Part shown: positions 24,840 to 27,930 of the stretch, in pieces
Layout of the letters: each line of letters begins with the position of its first letter
Numbering within the stretch: position 1 is the first letter of the stretch
The notes under the pieces: model-generated
Database searches by the model: none
Seen by the model: only the letters and a program-made list of their open reading frames with translations
Told to the model about the DNA's origin: nothing
Program-made: the position numbers and the translations under genes
Assembly (NCBI GenBank): GCA_016296775.1
Contig: JAEDIE010000013.1
Coordinates: 1 to 27,930, forward strand
From: Bacilli bacterium
GTDB lineage: Bacteria > Bacillota_I > Bacilli_A > RFN20 > CAG-826
Direction: 5' to 3'
DNA: 27,930 nt

Positions 24840-26015
24840 CTAAAGGAGTATTCCTTCGAAAACATCGCTAATTTTAATGTCTTCCTCACTATTAATTGTT
24901 AATTTACAACTGTATAGTGATCTATCAACATATTTGTTCTCTCTAGCATGGAATACATAATATAATTCACCATTTAAATAAGCGATTCCTCCATGACCAG
25001 TAGAACAAATAAAGTTTTCTTCCTTCTTGATGATTGGATTCATTTTAACTTTTTTAAATCCTTTTAAGGGAGAAAGACTAAAAGCAATACCTACACCATA
25101 AAGCTCATTTTCAAAATTATTAGCAGAATATGTTAAAGCATAAACTTCTTTACCATTTAAATTTACTTTAAATGTAGTTGAACCTTCAAGCCATCTTCTA
25201 TTTTTTCTTTTACCATTTGATTTATCAAAATCAAAGATATGACCATTTTCCCATTCTTGAGGATCATCATGATAATTTAAAATTTTGATGGCTAAATCTT
25301 TATTTTTTCCATAGTAATCTTTATATGTATCTTTTACTGATGGATTTGTCTTTCCATTAGGATCATCAAAGAAAGCTCTATCTAATTCGCAACATAAAAT
25401 GTTGCTTTCTTCAATAAATTTCTTATATTCTTCATCGTAAGTGTAGTTTTTATAACAACATCTTGAAAAATATAAATATATTTTGTCATCTTCAAAGAAG
25501 AGATTAGCATCGATTGCTGAAATATGTGTTCCCTTTTTAGCTTTACTTTTAGCTTCTTCAATTGTTATAGAAGCATTTAAATCGCCTTCAATAAGAGGAT
25601 AAATATCTAAAAAATCATTATCATAAGGACTATAATCAATTGGTCTATTTTCAATGTTTACAAAAGGACCAGTTGGGCTTTTTGAAACCGCACAACCAAT
25701 TTTTAAACCTTCTTCAAAGTTCTTGTCTAAAAAATAATGCTCTAAAGATTCATCTTTAACTCTTGCTGAATAAAAGAGAAAATATACTTTGGTTTTTTCA
25801 TTATAGTAACATTCTGGAGCCCAATACCAATCTTTAGCCCAGTTGTTCTTGCTTAGATCTAAAGCATAATCAACAAATTCAAAATGCTTTAGATCTTTGC
25901 TTCTATGAATGTAAAATGTCTTATTATCTTTTTCTTCGTTTGAAGTTGAATATATGTAATAATACCCACTATTTTTGTCGTATAAAGTAAATGGGTCTGC
26001 ACCTATTACTTTCAT
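24840..26015 (-). CDS. Cytoplasmic GH43 enzyme
   Basis: 391 residues starting directly at the first propeller blade (MKVIGADPFTLYD) with no signal peptide, so it is probably cytoplasmic. Asp7 (ADPF, base), Asp169 (SAIDANLFF, modulator) and Glu277 (WLEGSTTF, acid) are the GH43 triad, and CSTGHGGI (His341) with YYVFHARE closes the fold. WYWAPECYY is also typical. It is a single-domain enzyme, unlike the modular GH43 proteins further along the operon. Specificity is not visible; arabinofuranosidase or xylosidase activity would fit. It begins one base after the stop of the SASA lipoprotein gene (TAG, T, ATG) without a Shine-Dalgarno, so translational coupling is likely. Confidence 0.88.
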   Translation of the reverse strand: MKVIGADPFTLYDKNSGYYYIYSTSNEEKDNKTFYIHRSKDLKHFEFVDYALDLSKNNWAKDWYWAPECYYNEKTKVYFLFYSARVKDESLEHYFLDKNFEEGLKIGCAVSKSPTGPFVNIENRPIDYSPYDNDFLDIYPLIEGDLNASITIEEAKSKAKKGTHISAIDANLFFEDDKIYLYFSRCCYKNYTYDEEYKKFIEESNILCCELDRAFFDDPNGKTNPSVKDTYKDYYGKNKDLAIKILNYHDDPQEWENGHIFDFDKSNGKRKNRRWLEGSTTFKVNLNGKEVYALTYSANNFENELYGVGIAFSLSPLKGFKKVKMNPIIKKEENFICSTGHGGIAYLNGELYYVFHARENKYVDRSLYSCKLTINSEEDIKISDVFEGILL

Positions 26016-26016
26016 A

Positions 26017-27798
26017 CTATAATGTTATGTATTGACTAATATCTTCAATTGCACCTTCACTTGCAGTGGAGCTACCTACATATAATCTTTCATCACTCTT
26101 TGTTCCACCATTTGATGAGATATTAGAATAACCAAATAATACTTTAATTTCTGATTCACTATCATATCCTAAAGCATCATAAGGAATGAACATTTCATAG
26201 TCTAAACCTGAATTTGTTCCACCATTAACATCACCAACTGTTGTAACATTATGTTTAATACCAGTGATATCTTTTTTGTAGAATAAGTTATGTTTTACTA
26301 AATCAGTATCTTTACTTGTTAATAAATTAACAGCTGAATCATAAACTCTTAAAAGGTTAGCACTTGATAAGCAGATTGTATATTTATCACTTGTTGTTGT
26401 ATCAGTAATATACATTCTAAGGTCATCGTTTTTACCTTTTTGACCCATATCGCCAACTTTCCAAAGTTCGCCATCAGTCCAAATGTCATCATCAGTAATC
26501 TTAGCTCCAATAGCTAAGCCTAAATCGCTCTTTCCAACGTAGATTTTGCCTAAATTAGATGGTAAATCATATGAATTTTTATAAAGTTCTTCATCAATAA
26601 TACCATCTACATATGGATAATTTCCAACATGAACATTTACTTTAGAAGATGTTTTTTCACAATTAATAGTTGTTGTGATATCAACTTCTTGAACACCTTC
26701 TTTTGTTTCATCATATGTTCCATATTCAGGAGTTACTAATCCTTCATAACCACTTGTATAAGTAGCATTTAAGTATCTTGGAAGTTCGACTTTCTTATTT
26801 AATGGTACGTAAAGGTCAGTTTCTTCAATTGTTTCAACTTTACGAGTATCATTAAACTTAATAATTTCTTCGACAGCTCTTTTACCAAATTCAATATTTG
26901 ATTGAGCTCCCATGTGCCATGGTTCGAAAGTATTTGTTTCAAGATCCATTGAATCAAGAAAAACAGCATTCTTTGTATCGCTTGCTACCTTTTCTTGAAT
27001 AGCACGTAATTTATTTGAATATTTTGCGGAATTTGTTTTAGCTTCACCAATAACAAAAGGAAGCTCTTCATTTCCAACATAACTTCTAACATCTTTAATA
27101 AAATTTCTTAAACAAGATTCATAAATTTCCATATTTGCATCAAATTTAGCATCTTGTTCACCATGAGAAAATACAATTCCATCAATTACAGCTTGATAAC
27201 CTTCTTGATCTAAGTCATCAATAGCCTTATCAATAAGTTGATATAAATTATTTGTTAATGGACCAGTTTGTTTTTCTGTTTTTTCATTAGTTCTAATTTG
27301 TTTTGTATCTAATTTTGAACCAACTTCGGTATCTAAAACTGAACTTTCACTATACCAATCAGAAATAAATGTTGATCCACAAGCAGTAAATTTAATGATA
27401 CCTGATTTTCTACTTTCACCATCTTTTTGATATCTAGTTTGAAGTGATAAACCCATACCAATTTCTGGTCCAAATTCAGCACCACTATCGCCAAAACCTG
27501 GCTTTAATTCTTTAAACATTGTAGAAGTTGATAAACTTGATGGAATATTTGATAAAACTGACATTTGATATCCATCTTCAATAATATCAACTTCAGTAAA
27601 TGGAACTTTTTGATCCTCAGTCAAATCTGTATTAACTGCTTTTCCTCTAGCTCCACTTTGTCCTGCTAAAATAACAAGATGAACTTTATCATCTTCAGTT
27701 CCTGTAGGAGTACAAGTTTCGTTTTCTTTTGGTCCTCCACATGAAGCTAATAAACAAAGAGCACATGCTGATAAAAATAAATTTAATTTTCTTTTCAT
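26017..27798 (-). CDS. SASA/CE6-type carbohydrate esterase lipoprotein with CBM9-like domain
   Basis: 593 residues with lipobox LASC (Cys20). The first half is an SGNH-type esterase of the sialate O-acetylesterase/CE6 group: LAGQSGARG with Ser48, IVFSHGEQDA (Glu214, Asp216) and EPWHMGAQS with the candidate catalytic His295. About residues 330-395 form a short Ig-like linker. The C-terminal part (about 396-593; YVDGIIDEELYKNSYDLP; LAIGAKITDDDIWTDG; DDLRMYI) resembles CBM9-like sugar-binding domains. It probably removes acetyl groups from plant polysaccharide at the surface, opening it to the GH43 enzymes. GGGG lies about ten bases before the ATG. First gene of the 14-gene run; no clear promoter is seen between it and the hairpin upstream. 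Confidence 0.87.
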   Translation of the reverse strand: MKRKLNLFLSACALCLLASCGGPKENETCTPTGTEDDKVHLVILAGQSGARGKAVNTDLTEDQKVPFTEVDIIEDGYQMSVLSNIPSSLSTSTMFKELKPGFGDSGAEFGPEIGMGLSLQTRYQKDGESRKSGIIKFTACGSTFISDWYSESSVLDTEVGSKLDTKQIRTNEKTEKQTGPLTNNLYQLIDKAIDDLDQEGYQAVIDGIVFSHGEQDAKFDANMEIYESCLRNFIKDVRSYVGNEELPFVIGEAKTNSAKYSNKLRAIQEKVASDTKNAVFLDSMDLETNTFEPWHMGAQSNIEFGKRAVEEIIKFNDTRKVETIEETDLYVPLNKKVELPRYLNATYTSGYEGLVTPEYGTYDETKEGVQEVDITTTINCEKTSSKVNVHVGNYPYVDGIIDEELYKNSYDLPSNLGKIYVGKSDLGLAIGAKITDDDIWTDGELWKVGDMGQKGKNDDLRMYITDTTTSDKYTICLSSANLLRVYDSAVNLLTSKDTDLVKHNLFYKKDITGIKHNVTTVGDVNGGTNSGLDYEMFIPYDALGYDSESEIKVLFGYSNISSNGGTKSDERLYVGSSTASEGAIEDISQYITL

Positions 27799-27828
27799 AA
27801 ATTAAACGCCCCTTTCGTGTAAATAAGC

Positions 27829-27857
27829 ACAAAGCCTTCTAAAACTAGAAGGCTTTG
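27829..27857 (-). terminator. Hairpin after the partial gene at the right edge
   Basis: CAAAGCCTTCTA (27830-27841) and TAGAAGGCTTTG (27846-27857) form a 12-pair stem with a four-base loop. On the minus strand it is followed by TGCTTATTT, a weak T-run, so read-through into the SASA operon is possible. Confidence 0.6.
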
Positions 27858-27876
27858 CTAAATTTTTAATATTTAA

Positions 27877-27930
27877 CTATTTAACTCTTTGAATTGAATT
27901 AACTTGACCAACTGTAAATTCAGAAGATAA
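27877..27930 (-). CDS. C-terminal fragment of an unidentified protein (partial)
   Basis: The last 17 codons of a minus-strand gene enter at the right edge and read LSSEFTVGQVNSIQRVK before a TAG at 27879-27877. A terminator-like hairpin follows 19 bases later, which supports a genuine gene end. Too little is visible to name a family; the pattern could fit the last strand of a beta-rich domain. Confidence 0.5.
   Translation of the reverse strand, partial: LSSEFTVGQVNSIQRVK

Overview
The window is strongly AT-rich and reads with the standard bacterial code: TGG encodes Trp and TAA, TAG and TGA all end genes. With a Bacillus-type DnaB next to metK, a SAM-I riboswitch and many short 'K-rich + LASC' lipoproteins, it suggests a low-GC Firmicute/Mollicute relative (RF39, Izemoplasma or Erysipelotrichia type, probably host- or gut-associated) rather than a true Mycoplasma, which would use TGA for Trp. 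The lineage is inferred from gene content only.

Left edge (1-2371, all minus strand): the first 320 residues of a DnaB-type replication initiation protein, then metK. metK has a well-formed promoter, a SAM-I riboswitch whose pseudoknot can be paired by eye, and an intrinsic terminator in its leader. This is housekeeping DNA.

The rest (2469-27930) is a carbohydrate-utilisation island. A minus-strand pair encodes a CotH-kinase lipoprotein and a cytoplasmic GH2 glycosidase. A divergent plus-strand gene encodes a lipoprotein with bacterial Ig-like and CBM9-like regions. It converges on a long, tightly packed minus-strand run of 14 genes (27798 down to 7790). In transcription order these are: SASA esterase lipoprotein, GH43, Ig-like lipoprotein, RDD membrane protein, ABC importer (solute-binding lipoprotein, two permeases, large ATPase), cytoplasmic GH43, three GH43 lipoproteins (one a clear endo-arabinanase type), a thioredoxin-like lipoprotein and a LacI-family regulator.

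Inferred logic: surface lipoproteins deacetylate and cut an arabinose-containing polysaccharide such as pectic arabinan. The ABC importer brings in oligosaccharides, the cytoplasmic GH43 and GH2 enzymes finish them, and LacI senses a product.

The most interesting signals are: (1) a near-identical 20-bp palindromic element in the two real intergenic regions of the island, with a -10 hexamer at exactly the same distance in three promoters; (2) an EF-hand-like calcium-loop sequence inside an insertion in the ABC ATPase, which also has a second large insertion; (3) paired exported and cytoplasmic GH43 paralogues with the same modular layout. No tRNA, rRNA, insertion sequence or CRISPR array was seen.
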